Part shown: positions 1 through 12,558 of the stretch, in pieces
Numbering within the stretch: the first letter of the stretch is position 1
Layout of the letters: the number at the start of each line of letters is the position of its first letter
Assembly (NCBI RefSeq): GCF_000003855.2
Contig: NW_003101668.1
Span: 933,068-997,067, forward strand
Direction of reading: 5' to 3'
Source: Blastomyces gilchristii SLH14081
Lineage: Eukaryota > Ascomycota > Eurotiomycetes > Onygenales > Ajellomycetaceae
Length of the DNA stretch: 64,000 nt
Program-made: the position numbers and the translations under genes
Notes under the pieces: generated by a model
Told to the model about the DNA's origin: nothing
Database searches by the model: none
What the model saw: the letters and a program-made list of their open reading frames with translations, nothing else

Positions 1-3000
1 TCTTATACTTATACTTATAGAGTAGTAGTACTGTAATATAGTCTTTTCTTATAAGTATATATTTATATTAAATAAGTAACAGATTTAGATGTCAGCTTTA
101 AGACTCTTAAGAAGATTATTACTGACTCTGTCTATAACTTCTTAAATTTCTATATTAATTTATTCAGATAGTTTGTATAAAGATATTCTAATTTTAAATA
201 GATAAAGTAGAGACTCTTTTTCTTAATCTCTCTATTATATACTCTATTTATAGAAGTTTATAAAGCTCTTTCTCTCTACTTAGTAGTCAGATATAAATCT
301 CTCTATATCTTATTTTCTTTCTTTAGTAAATCTATTCTCTATTATTCTGATTCTTATAGAACTGATCAGTGATTTACTCTTTATAAGTTTATAATTCTTA
401 CAGTGATCTGTAAATAATAAATAAGAGTTATCAGTTTTCTCAGAGCTAAGAACTTAGAGTCTTACTTAATAAGCTTATCTTATATATTTTTATTCAGTCT
501 CTTTATAATATTATTATTCAGATCTTGTTTCAGAAATCTGTTTTCACAGATTTTAATTTATATTATAATTTTATAAAGTACTGTGAGTAGTCTTTATCAG
601 ATTTCTCATCTCTTTTTCTAATATTAATAATCACAGCTCAGATATTCTCTATTCAGCTTATAAAGTTTCTTAACTTATTCTCTAAATAGATCTTGAAAAT
701 AGATCAGTAGAATCTCTTATAATTATTTTCTAGATAATTCAGTCAGTTCTTAACTTCAGTGTAGTAGAGATTTATTATTATATAAATAACAGCTTCTTTA
801 TCTTTTATATTACACAGCTAAGCTTGTGAGTTAATTTTAACTATAAACTTATAAAAGCTTTTATAGATTGTGATTCAGTAGATAATATTAAGTAACTTAA
901 GAAAGTTTCTTTTTAGTTTATAGATATCTTTAAAGATTATGTCTAGAGACTCAGTTTAAGAGTTTTTACAGATAGTAAGTATTTCTTATAGAAAAGTAGC
1001 TTAATTTTATAGAAGATACTCAAGAATGATCTTTACTAGGATTAATTTATTTATAAGTTCAGAGAGTTTCTCTGTCACAGATATAGAGAATGATATTTTA
1101 TAAGTAATTAATAAGTTCTCTAAGACTTCTTTTATAGAGATTATTTATAATTTAGATAACTGCTTCTGAGTGTCTACAGTTGAGTTTATAGAAATTGAAG
1201 TATATAAGTTTCTAGTTCTTTCAGTTATAATAAGTGATTGCTGACTGATAGAGCTTGAAATTTAGAAATAAGTGATTATAGATGATTATTCAGATATTTA
1301 TAACTTGATATAATATATACTGTTAACTACTAGAAATATTTATAATAAAAAGATAAAATATAGAAATTAAATGTATAATAGTATTTAAACTGAGTTATAA
1401 ATAGTATTCACAAACTTCAGTCTATATAGTTGTGTGTAGTAAAGAGCTGCTAACTCTATTAATTATATAAGAGATAGAAATAGAGGTAAAGAGTCTGTGA
1501 GAAGTGAGATTTCTTACATTAGTCTATACTCTTCAATTTAAGAGTTTCTAAGAGTATTTTAATAGTTTTCATACCAGCTTGAAATTAGTGATGAATTGAA
1601 GAAGAGAAAAAAGAGAAGAAAGAAATAAGAATAACTTATCTTTATAATAAAACAACAGAGAATCACTGTAATTATTCTCTCTAGTAATAAAGATCTGTTT
1701 TCTGCATGTATTTCTGATATAGATTATATAATAACTGTATATAAAGAATATTAATAGTGTATATATTAAATGAAGATAATATTACTATATAATACTGTAG
1801 CTGTTTCTGTATATCTCTGAAAGCTGTTAATATTTTCTTTAAATCTCTTTATATTTAATAAGTTAATAATATATTTTAATACACTTTTTCTTTCATTTTT
1901 ATTATTATTATTATTATTATTATATCATTGCTGATTATCTTCTCTGTCTTCATTTTCTCTTAATACTTATTAAAACTAATTATGTTTTTTCTCTTTAAAT
2001 ATTCTGCGGTTCTGTGAATTATTAAGGCATGTAAGCACTGTCATAGATTGAAGAGAGAGAAGAAAAAGATGTTTAAGTAAGAGAAGACAGATTGTAAGAT
2101 ATATTATAATATCTTGAAGAGACTCTGTAAGAGAGTAAAATAATAACAATTTTAAGTCACACTTCTGATGAATTTAGACTAAACTAAGTATAGAAATAAT
2201 GTGAATAACACTGTATATAAAAGATTGAAAAAGAAGATAGTGAAGAGTCTCATACAGTAGTAATAAGATTAGAAGAAGTCTCAAGAATACTTTAAGACTA
2301 AGATAAAAAGAGAGAGAAAGAAGAAGAGTATTACTATAAATAAATAGTAGTAGAAGAAGATTGAAAAGATATTAAGATAGAAGATAAAGAAGTTAAAACT
2401 AATAAGTTTTTTATTAAGAGATAATAAATTTTAATAATACTTCTATTCTTTAATTAATTAGCAGAAGCTGACAGAGAAGAAGAGAATTAAGTCCTTGTTC
2501 AAATCTTAAATACACTTTATAATTCAGAATATTGAGAAGACAGCTCTACTCTCTGAGTATATCAATCTACTTATTACTGAAATAAAACCTGAGATAGCAG
2601 ATCAGAAAATACAGAATTTTAAAACATAGATTAATCTAACTAAGAGACAGCAGTAGAAACTCTTCTCTGAAAAGATAGTGAAGAGAGATTTTAAGATAAC
2701 TATTATCTTAGATAAGAAGAAGAAGAAGAAGAATGAAAATAAGAAGTAAATTATAAAGAAGAATAAAAAGAATAAGAAAGAGAAAAAAGATAATAAGTAG
2801 AAAAAGTTTTTTTCTTTTCTATATTAATTAGTTATAGACTCATAACTATTAAGTAATAATTAAAATTAATTTTAAGTTTTCAAAAATTATTGTACAAGTT
2901 GTAATCAGTGTCAGAAATAATATATACATATATATTTAACTATTATGATTTACAAATCACTATAATATATAAGTATTAACATTTTTTCAATATTGATATT

Positions 3001-4193
3001 TATAATATTAATATATTTTTAATAATATTATTTAATAATATAATTTAGTAATACTCTCTTTCATAATATTAATATATTTCAAGAAATATATCAGAGATTA
3101 ATCAAGATTATTTATTTATTTTTATATATTAATAATATTCAATCTGAGTTAGTATTAAAATTATAACTAAGTTAAGAAAGAAGATTATTTTCTCTTATAA
3201 TAATTATTCTTATATATATCAGTAATTGATTATTAAAAATAAATTATTATCTTTCTTAAATTATTATTATATCTTTTGAATTCACTTCTTTTATTTCTTT
3301 TACTTTTATTAAAGATTTATAAACTCTTCAAGAAATTTTTATAAATTACAAAGTCTATATTATTTATAATTTAATATAGAATACTCTCTTTTAATTATAA
3401 TAAATAATTACTTCATTCTTCATATCTAATTCCAGGTTATAAAATTTATGAAAAACTTAATATAAATACTGAGATGAACTATAAAATAATTATTAATAGA
3501 TTATATTATAGATTACTGAAGAGTTATCTCTCTATTATAATTATTACAACTTCATTCAGAAATATTCATTATAAATTAATTATAACTTTAAAGAAATTTC
3601 TCAATATCTGAAGTTATCAGAATGTAGATAATAAAAGAAAAATAATTAAAAAATTACTACTGAGCTGATAAGTTACTCTATCAGATAATAATTTTTAATA
3701 ATATCAACTTTCTAATTTGAAGAACATTATATGAAAATAACTATATATTTGTACTTTAATTTCATAACTCTTATCTGATAACTTCTATAAATAATTACTT
3801 TATATATATATATCTCTGAATCTTTCTCTTTAATTAATTAAAAACTCTGAATTCTGAATACTTTTTTAAATACTTAATTCAAATTTTTATATTTCATATT
3901 GATTCTGTCTTCAGTTCAATCTCAAGATATACTATAAAGTTAATATATAATATCTAGAATCAGAGTTGAAGAATTATCAAAGAGTATCTCTTACAGTAAA
4001 TATATAAACTAGTATAAATAATCTTACATTTATAAGAGTTATATATTATTATATTGATAAGAACTGAACTTATTAAGAGATATTAATTAAATTTAAATTA
4101 TTAATTAGTAGTTATACTAAGAATTATATAGCAGAGATATTAATAACTATAATTAAAAATAACTATTAAGATATTAGTCATAGTCTTCTTATA
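1..4193. other. AT-rich decayed repeat DNA
   Basis: Very AT-rich DNA with almost no CG, CC or GG and stop codons in all frames. I see no intact gene. A (TTA)n microsatellite lies near 1,899-1,923. The compositional decay matches that of the recognisable mutated transposons to the right, so this is probably further old transposon sequence, but I could not match it to a family. Confidence 0.7.
2025..2820 (+). pseudogene. Degenerate lysine-rich ORF remnant
   Basis: Read on the plus strand, this stretch gives a broken lysine/arginine-rich protein with repeated stops. It opens with a CxxCH-like motif (Cys-Lys-His-Cys-His near 2,031) and ends in long Lys/Glu tracts (around 2,700-2,810). It looks like the mutated tail of a transposon-encoded protein. 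No family could be assigned, and the extent is approximate. Confidence 0.2.
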
Positions 4194-4201
4194 ATTATAA
4201 C

Positions 4202-4707
4202 TAGACTGACCGTGTGACCGTGTCTGAGACCAGGACCAGATTTTTTGATAGTCTTATTACCAATTCGACTGATTCCATTACACAGTTTTAACATTAGATA
4301 GTAGTCTTATACTGTCTCAGTGAGACTTACTATCTACTCTTATCATATTTTTCAAGTAAGATCATGATTTTCACTTCTCAATTTCAATTATTTTTATTGC
4401 TTTAAATGACTTTAAATCTCATTTGAGTGTTACCAAAAAGTGTTACTTTTTAAAAAAATAAAAATAGTCTAAAAAAAACCTTAAAATGTCTAAAAATAGT
4501 AACTTTATATCAAGAATGAAACTAAATGAGATTAAATGAGATCACTTTCTCATTTTTTTCAAGTCATGGTTTCATTTTAAGATCTGGTATATAGTCACTT
4601 TGCATGTTTTTTTAATGACTAGTCTCAGCGGGATTCATGCCAAGAAATGTATGAGATCAGACCAAATGAGACCATATGTGAAATTCATGATCCCGGCGGC
4701 CAGTTTA
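4202..4707 (-). mobile_element. hAT-like MITE, copy 1
   Basis: A 506-bp non-coding element. Its ends form a short terminal inverted repeat (TAGACTGACCG at one end, TAAACTGGCCG read inward from the other). It is flanked by an exact 8-bp target duplication, ATTATAAC at 4,194-4,201 and 4,708-4,715. The same sequence occurs at 7,850-8,334 and 15,122-15,636 in the opposite orientation. An 8-bp duplication with TAG-type ends is typical of hAT elements. The copy has no coding capacity, so it must be mobilised in trans. The family assignment rests on TSD length and ends only. Confidence 0.8.
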
Positions 4708-4715
4708 ATTATAAC

Positions 4716-5067
4716 TGATAATACTGTGAATAACTACATTATAATAAAGAGCTTGAAGTAAAAATTGACTTTATATTTCTGAAATACTAAACAAGATTAT
4801 ATTTTCTGCAGTGCTTATATGATTTAACTTATAATATAAACACTAGTAAAGAATCTTAATATTAAGACAAAGAATAATAAGATAACTAATTCTTGAGATA
4901 AGAATGAGATGAAAGTAATTACTTAAGTAACTTTTATATTCACTCTATAAAAGATAATATTTTTTTAATAATACTTTTTAATATTACTTTTTAATAATGC
5001 TTTTTAATAATACTTCTATTAATTTTGAATAGATTGACTAATAATTTAAATATTACAGATTTAAAAC
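4716..5067. other. AT-rich spacer
   Basis: AT-rich decayed sequence between MITE copy 1 and the Gypsy 5' LTR. Nothing recognisable. Confidence 0.6.
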
Positions 5068-5377
5068 TGTGACAGGCTGCATCAGATCAATTATATAGAC
5101 TATTCTGTTACACTTCACAGATTTCAATCACTTCATTCTCAAACACGTACACTCCGATTCTCAGCCATTCTCAATCACTGATTCTCAGCTGCTATGAACG
5201 CGTATAGATTCTTCTGCCCTGAAGCCTCACTGTGTATATCACTACATATGCATATAAATATTCACTTTGATTACTGATTCTCACACTTTCTCTTTCTTTT
5301 CCTTCTCTAATGTTTTTCTCTTTGTTATATAAGACCTATCAATATCATACTGATCTATTCAGTGTAGACCTCTTATA
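5068..5377 (+). repeat. Gypsy copy 1, 5' LTR
   Basis: Begins TGTGACAGG and ends CTCTTATA, probably TG...CA before C-to-T mutation. It aligns along its whole length with 12,559-12,866, including the shared run TATAAGACCTATCAATATCA. It keeps a few CG and CC dinucleotides that the 3' LTR has lost. Confidence 0.85.
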
Positions 5378-5539
5378 CTAGAAAAATGTTCATTGTCTTC
5401 TTATTAGAAACAATTATTCATGCATTGTCTTCTTATTAGAAATGATTATTCATTGAGATATCTGAATATGTAACAACATGTAAGAAATAGAGAAACAGTC
5501 AAATAGTTAAGTAAACACTGAGTTCTCAGATAGAAGCTT

Positions 5540-6540
5540 GCTCATCAGTCACTCTGACTCTGTAATAAGATCTTATGAAGAGAGTAAGATTTTACAAGAG
5601 AATATCAGCAAAAGACCTAAGAGTTCTGACATCTCAGATGTATGAGATATTCATATAATTACATTTCTTCAAGATTTCACAGATATTATACACTCAATGA
5701 ATGACATGTCTAATGACAATATGAAAGAACTCTTGAACATGAGCATAGAAGTAATATCACAGTGACTTCAAGCAATGTTGAAATTATAACAGTAACAGAT
5801 AGCTGATATGCATGCAACTCAATAACTTCAATACAAAGAGATTCAATGATTAACTTAATAAAGAACTTATGTAATTTCAACATTTACAGAATTGAATACA
5901 AAAGCACTGAAAGAATGCTTAGATGCTTCTATATATTTCAATACTTCTGATCTCACTCTCTACTCATCATGAAGAATGGAAATGCTTGTGAAACTGAGTG
6001 TGAATAAAGATATCATCAGTTTGTTAACTAATCAAGATTGATATATCAATGAACAATTGAAGAATTATATGAAACAGAAGTTTCATTCATGAATAAAAGC
6101 ATGTGAATCAGTGTTGTAAATATCTGATAATATTATCAAATATCTTGATGATCTGTTCTGAGACACTGTCATATAATAGAAAGTATTAGATTGATTACAG
6201 AGTGTCTGACAGAGAAATACTTCTCTTACAACATTTATTTCTGACTTTAACACTAAGATTCTAGAAGCAGATGATCAATCTTGAGAGAATTGAATGAAGA
6301 TTAGTATACTTAAGAAGATATTAACTTTTGAACTTCTACAGACTCTTATAAGTGTAGATGAAGACCAGACTTATGAAGAATTCTGCACACAGGTTCAGAC
6401 ATTGAATGACTGTCTTATCAAGCTCAAGAGTATACAGAACAGTAGTAGAAGATATTACACTTCAGTCACTTATACACCTGCACTGAAGAACAGGAATGAT
6501 GCGGATTTCATGAACTGAATAGATTCAAATGTCTATACAT
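5540..6540 (+). pseudogene. Gypsy gag remnant
   Basis: Broken plus-strand frame giving a polar, helical capsid-like protein. Its longest open part is 6,294-6,518 (74 residues). A mutated minus-strand copy of the start of this region lies at 14,815-15,060, which confirms that it belongs to the Gypsy element. Many in-frame stops are present, so no product is expected. Boundaries are approximate. Confidence 0.6.
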
Positions 6541-7051
6541 AGGTAAGAGTTTTCATCATTTGAACAGGCTTCTGAGTCTCTGAGATCACTTCTGAGAAAG
6601 TCACTGATTAACATCAATGTGAAGTATACATCAACTGTAACTAATGAGAATACATTGCTTTCAACTACTGATCAATCTATATATCTTCACACTTAAGAGA
6701 AAGATCAGCATCTTCTCAATTGAGAGAAAGATCAGTGTATTCTTATTTGAAGAATAAATCAGTGCCTGTTCATATCAATCACATTGCAGTGAAGAAAGAT
6801 TTGAAAGATAACTATAAGAATACTCTAATGAAACAGGGAAAAGATTAGCTTCTGTTCAAATTTGTAAACAGAAGCTTGAAGAGATCAGATAACAATAATT
6901 TAAAGAGAAAATAATAATAAATGTAATTCTTGTATCTACTGTAGTTGATAACATATATAATATGAAAGTTATAATAGACAGCAGTCTATATTACTATGCA
7001 ATGATAAAATCTTCAGTTGTAAGATATTATAATCTTCAGTATATCTTCTTA

Positions 7052-7054
<3 letters not shown>

Positions 7055-7099
<45 letters not shown>

Positions 7100-7451
7100 T
7101 TTTATTATACTTATATACAAGCGGAGCTTATAATGAGTTCTTGCATGATGTTAAATACAGATCAAGTGTTGATTATACAGAAGGAAATACAGGTGTTGAG
7201 ATCATGTTAAGATAATAAGAACATAGAAAAATACAAAGAAGTGACAATTAAATACATGTGATAATAACTTCTCAGCTCAGAAACATAGAGTGATTTATTG
7301 AAGCAATTTGTACATCTCTGTATTTATTAGAAACCTGAGGTGCTTGAGTTCCGGATTTAATGTATTCCCTGCGGGTTTCGAACCCACGCGCCTTGGTTTC
7401 CCACGCCAAGGCGCTACCGGGTGGCCGCATTAATCATTCAGCCACTGAGGC
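7055..7451 (-). mobile_element. tRNA-headed SINE, copy A
   Basis: A 397-bp retroposon on the minus strand, inserted in the Gypsy internal region. It is flanked by an exact 14-bp target duplication, ATATCTTCTTATCA (7,041-7,054 and 7,452-7,465). The 5' head (7,365-7,451 on the complement) has a pol III B-box GGGTTCGAAACCC and an A-box-like segment near GGCTGAATGATTAATG. The 3' end is an (AAT)n tract, seen as (ATT)n at 7,055-7,097. The head keeps CG-rich sequence, so this copy is little mutated compared with the surrounding Gypsy. Copies B (13,241-13,650) and C (24,197-24,439) belong to the same family. It is not a functional tRNA gene. Confidence 0.88.
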
Positions 7452-7849
7452 ATATCTTCTTATCAAAACCCTGACTTCTCACAGAATTTGATGATTCAAA
7501 ATATGTTTGTACCTGTTACATGATGAAACTAAACATAGATATGAAAGAATATTAATATAAAGATGTCTATGCATATAAAGTTAATAATCTTGATTATAAT
7601 CTTATATTAGAACTTGTCTGTCTATCTGAATAAGACATCTTATTAAATGCTTAAAACAGAAGCTTAATATTCTTTAATAATAATAGAATTCATGAAGATG
7701 ATATTCACAAGACTATAAACCTTACACAGATCTCTGTTAACACTTATAAAATACTCTGAAAAAGAAGTTATTATCAAAACTACTGTCAGAGTCACTGATA
7801 AGATCACTGATAGCAGAATTATATATCAATCTATTCTGTCAGTCTGACT

Positions 7850-8334
7850 TAGACTGGCCGCCGGGACCATGAATTTCACGTTTGATCTCATTTGATCTGG
7901 TCTCATACATTTCTTGGCATGAATCCCGCTGAGACTGGCTATTAAAAAAACATGTAAAGTGACTATATATCAGATCTTAAAATGAAACCATGACTTGAAA
8001 AAAATGAGAAAGTGGTCTCATTTGGTCTCATTGAGTCTCATTCTTGGCATAAAGTTACTATTTTTAGACTATTTTTAATTTTTTAAAAAGTAACACTTTT
8101 TGATAACACTCAAATGAGATTTAAAGTTGTTTAAAGCAATAAAAATAATTTAAATTGAGAAGTGGAAATCATGATCTCATTTGGAAAATGTGACAAGAGT
8201 AGACAGTAAGTCTCACTGAGACAGTATAAGACTACTATCTAATGTTAAAACCGTGTAATGAGATCAGTCAAATTGATAATGAAACTATCAAAAAATCTAG
8301 TCCTGGTTTCAGACACGGTCACACGGTCAGTCTA
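7850..8334 (+). mobile_element. hAT-like MITE, copy 2
   Basis: A 485-bp element with terminal inverted repeats TAGACTGGCCG and CGGTCAGTCTA, and an exact 8-bp duplication GTCTGACT at 7,842-7,849 and 8,335-8,342. It lies inside the Gypsy pol region just before the reverse transcriptase. It is the least mutated of the three copies, retaining CCGCCGGGACC at its left end. Non-coding. Confidence 0.85.
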
Positions 8335-8342
8335 GTCTGACT

Positions 8343-9330
8343 GATATTAAAAAAGACTCTAGAAAAGTTATTCTGTGTTACAATAACAGATTCTTGTATA
8401 AAACTCTCTTAATAATATTATGAATATCTAGATGTCTTCTGACAAGATAATAATGTTACAAATCTACCTCTCTTATAAGATTCAGAAGTGAATCACAGTA
8501 TCAAGTTGAAAAAGAGAGATGATAAGAACTCTGAACTATTATAAGACTCTCTTTATAATATGTTCTGAGATGAACTTCTTCTTCTTTAAAAGACACTCAA
8601 TGATCTGTTAAATAAAGAATTTATATATAGTAGTAACTCTTTCACTGCAGTCTCTATTCTCTTTGCAAAGAAATCAGATGAAGAACTTCAGTTCTGTATA
8701 AATTATTAAGAATTGAACAGATTAATAAAGAAGAACTGTTATTCTTTATCTCTTATCAATGAAACTCTAGCTTGTATCAGACAAGCTTAATAATTTACAA
8801 AGTTAAATATTATTACTGTGTTTCATAAGATCTGTATTACTGAAGAAGATGAGTAACTTACAGTATTCTGAACATGATATAATCTCTTTGAATGAGTAGT
8901 CACACTTTTTGAACTGACTAATGCTCTCAGTATATTTCAGAAGTATATTAACTGAGCACTCTGAGACTTTCTTGATAAATTTATATCTGTATATCTTAAT
9001 AACATTCTCATCTTCACTGATGAATTCAGAAAAGAATATCAAGAACATGTATAAAAGATATTACAATAACTATAAGAAGCAGAACTACTGATAGACATAG
9101 ATAAGTGTGATTTTGAGATTAAAAGTACAAAATATCTAGACTTTATTATAGAAGCTGATAAGAGAATCTGAATGAATTCTGAGAAGATCTCTGCTATTCT
9201 TGAATAAGAGACTCTGTACACTGTGAAAGATGTACAAAGCTTCATTAGATTTGCTAACTTCTATCAGTGATTTATATAAAACTTCTCAGATATTATGAGA
9301 TCACTTACAGAACTTACTAAGAAAGACTAG
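8343..9330 (+). pseudogene. Gypsy reverse transcriptase remnant
   Basis: Broken frame with recognisable Ty3/Gypsy reverse transcriptase blocks: a CINYQELN-like segment, a TKLNI...FHKICI-like segment, a SSLMNSEKNIKNM-like segment, and a C-terminal DKCDFEIKSTKYL...VQSFIRFANFYQ segment. Stops occur where the family has Trp or Arg (for example before EETL). The reading stops at an LTELTKKD segment where the tRNA-headed element at 9,331 interrupts it. The frame resumes near 10,470. Confidence 0.8.
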
Positions 9331-10390
9331 CCCGGTGGCGTAGTGATTAACTACACTACTATGAAGCGTCAATTAGCGGCCTTCCCCCCGGGGAATGAAT
9401 GTCAAGAGAGGGCAGGTTCGAACTCTGCAAGGGCCATCTTAATCACAGCTTTCACTGTTAAGTCATAAAACAGTACTGGGGGCCCCCGGATGCACTATAG
9501 CAAATCATCATCAAGCTTAAGATGTTCATCTCAGGAGTTCTCAGGCGCTCATTCTCACTGATCTTAGAATTAACAGCCTCTCAGATGCTTCAAGTTAGAT
9601 CAGTACTAGAGTGATTGAGGTCTAGAGTGTCTGCAGAATAGTGAATCATTATCAAGCTTAACTGGCCAGATCTCATCTCCCTCACTCTAGACACTCACTT
9701 CTGAGGAATGAGATTTAAAAACTATCTGATTAGAACACTCTGGGTCTAGCAAGAACCTAGGTGAGATGAGACCTAGGCACTCTTAATAGGTGGTTAGTGC
9801 AAGCAAGACCATGACAGCCAATTGATAGGCTGAAATACTGAGATTGACAGCTGGAAGATTAGAGACTTAACTAGAATTGAGTAGCTCTAGTATTATTCTT
9901 AGTGAGGATCTCACTTATGAGTAAGCTAGTTACAGGAGCTAGCTGGGCGGCAGCTCTTTAGAGGGAATGATAACCCCTGAAGCAGGCCTGAGAGGACAGA
10001 GGCAGCGGTCGGTTATATAGAGTGTTAAAATATGTATATAGCTTAAGATGTAAACTGCAGAGATCTTGTTCTGTAGAATTTTATTTTGTTATAGTCTTTC
10101 TTTACTGTACTTGTTTCTTTCTGTTCTTTTCTATCTATCTATTTAATGTGTTTATCTTTAAGACTATATTCTCTTTTCCTTTGTCATGATATTTTCAAAT
10201 GATTTCAAAGTATTAATAGATGTTAAAATACTGCAATTTATAAACAGTTTTTGTATTCTAAGCTGAAATTTTCTGATTTTGTATATCTGAAATTGATAAG
10301 TGTATAATAGTTGACTCTATAGATATAGGAAAAACCCTGAGAACTAAAGGTTCTCAGGTAGATATCATAGTCTCTGACTGCATACATGAT
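9331..10390 (+). mobile_element. Long tRNA-headed retroposon with LINE-derived 3' region
   Basis: The element begins with a tRNA-like head: A-box-like TGGCGTAGTGATTAAC near 9,337 and B-box GGTTCGAACTC near 9,414. An unrelated body of about 600 bp follows (with GGGGGCCCCC near 9,478). From about 10,077 to 10,388 it is nearly identical to the complement of 15,905-16,225, the 3' untranslated end of the LINE in this window. The layout of tRNA head, body and LINE tail is that of a SINE mobilised by a partner LINE, but about 1.06 kb is long for a SINE. The usual (AAT)n tail is missing and an 80-bp LINE piece follows directly. I found no convincing target duplication. Confidence 0.65.
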
Positions 10391-10470
10391 CTTAAACTCT
10401 GTTTTGAAAATTCAAAAGAGAAGAACATCAAGGCTGATAATTCATCTGCACTGAGTTCCTGCTTATATGA
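10391..10470 (+). mobile_element. Displaced LINE RNase H fragment
   Basis: About 80 bp matching the LINE RNase H coding region (complement of about 16,820-16,895), including AACTCTGTTTTGAAAATTCA and the segment encoding IIHLH. In a LINE this lies upstream of the 3' UTR, yet here it follows the 3' UTR piece. The order is therefore rearranged, perhaps by template switching during reverse transcription. Confidence 0.65.
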
Positions 10471-12535
10471 ATAAAGAAGATATTTATTAATATCTCTCTG
10501 CTGATAACATTTGATTCTGATTATAAGACAGTTATTAAAGCTGATTTCTCTGACTATGTTACAGAAGAAGCTATATTATAATATAATAATGAAAATGTCT
10601 TATAATCATGCATCTTTATATCTAAGAAACTGAGTCTCACTGAATGCAACTATGAGATCTATGATAAGAAACTTCTTGCAATTGTACACTGTCTAGAAGA
10701 ATGAGACTTCAAACTCTGAAGTATCTCTGAATTTAAGATAATCACAGATTATAAAAATCTTAAGTACTTCATAACTATCTGTAAACTCACTGAATAACAG
10801 ATGTAATAATCTGAGTTCTTAAGTTACTTTCATTTTACAATACACTACTGTTCTGGCAGTTAGAACTCAATGGCAGATGCTCTCTTATAACAAGAGTAAG
10901 ATATATCATTTAATGTAACAGATACTCACTGAATGAATCAAGAGCACTGACTCTTAAATCTGAAAATATTAGTTAATCAAGATGAAATAGCTCATGACAC
11001 TATATATACTTCTCTGATTAGAAAATCTTCTCTCTGAACTGATACTAATACTGATATCTCAACTTCTTCTGAACATATACTGAATGAATTATAACATGTA
11101 ACAGCTTAAACTGATGAACTTCTTTAAGCACTTACTAAAGCAGTACATCAAGAAGCATTCTGATTCTTCTCAGAACTATGTATAAGAACTGACATCTCAG
11201 AATACTCAATCAATGATAATAACACTCTGCAGTTCTGTGAATGATGTTGAGTCTCTTACTTTGAACTCTTATACACTCAGATAATACAAGAGATGCATGA
11301 TTTGTATATAACTGATCACTCAGATTGTAAAGAATTGTACTGAATAATCTCTTAAGAGTTCTACTGATCTGAGATATGAAATAGTATCAGACATTTTATT
11401 TGAAACTGTAACTGTTATTCTTCTATTATCTTGTGAAAGAACTGTAGAAAAGATCTACTGAAATCACTCAATATCTCTAATAGAATCTGATGAGATGTGA
11501 TAATTAACTTCACTGTTAATCTCTCTAAGAGTAAGAATTGTAGAAATGTTCTGATTATTATGAACTGATTAAGTAAGAGTATAATATTAAAATCTTGTAA
11601 TAAGATGAATGCTGAACAAGTTACTGAAGCTTTTCTACAGAGCCTGTTCTATCAGATACATGAATTACTGAGATTTATAGTATTAAATCAGAGCTGTCAA
11701 TTTATAAGTACTCTCTGAATAAGAATCTGTCAAGTTCTCAAGATTATATACTGTCTGTCAACTATCTATAACTCTGAGATTAATGATGTATCAGAATGAA
11801 TAATTCAGACTATAAAGAATTATCTCTGTAAGTTCTGTAATCACTTATAAGATAATTGATATAATCTGCTTCTACACACAGAGATTGCTATCAATGAATA
11901 AGATGTCATTTTAATAGACATAAGTCTGTTCTTTCTTACACATAGTTATCACATGAAAGTGTTAAATCTTCTAAAGATTACACAGTTCACACTGAACCTC
12001 TGCAGTCTGATTCAGATCACTGATAATATAGTAATAAAGCTCTGAGATATCTGTAACTGAGCAGAGACTTTCATGATAACTGTGAAACAAGATCAAGAGA
12101 ATCAAATCAATATTCACTGAGATTCTGTTGAACAATATAAGATAGAAGACTTAGTATAATTGAATCTTAAGAATATACAGATCATATGTTCATCTTGTAC
12201 ACTGAATTACTGCTATGTCAAGTATAAAGTAATAGAAGTTCTAGATAGTTATAACTACTGTCTTGATATATTATCAGAGATTTATAATGTCTTTCATACA
12301 AGCTTACTCTGTCATACTGTCACTGATCTGTTTTCTTCTCAACTGACTTTTGACTGACAGCTGTCAGGCATCATAGAAGAAGATAATGAGCTTGAGTGAG
12401 AGATTGAGAATATTCTCAATAAGAGACTCTGCAGCTGCAGCTGACAATATCTTGTGAAATAAGTTAACTATAATTAACTAATCTGAACTCTGAGTTCTGT
12501 GTTATCTGAAACAGTGACTCTTGACTGATGAGAAC
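10470..12535 (+). pseudogene. Gypsy RNase H, integrase and chromodomain remnant
   Basis: Continuation of the Gypsy pol frame. RNase H: segments [28 protein letters not shown] and EFKIITDYKNLKYF (about 10,520-10,800). Integrase: catalytic-core-like segments between about 11,390 and 11,900. Chromodomain: 12,357-12,535, where an acidic ELE-stop-EIE, QYLVK-stop-V and YN-stop-L pattern shows the usual aromatic-cage and Trp positions turned to stops by TGG to TGA or TAA. No functional product is possible. The chromodomain places the element among chromoviruses. Confidence 0.8.
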
Positions 12536-12558
12536 TGCTTCTGAAAGAGAGAAGTTAA

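Noticed and set aside
6962..7210. Small protein with a poly-Leu membrane segment
   Set aside because: The leucine run is a translation of the (ATT)n tail of a SINE on the opposite strand.
7364..7451. tRNA gene on the minus strand
   Set aside because: It has a good B-box and part of a cloverleaf, but it is the head of a SINE with a 14-bp target duplication and an AAT tail, and the anticodon arm is not regular.
9331..9430. tRNA gene on the plus strand
   Set aside because: A- and B-boxes are present, but the spacing and the long insert do not fold as a tRNA, and the sequence continues into a retroposon body.
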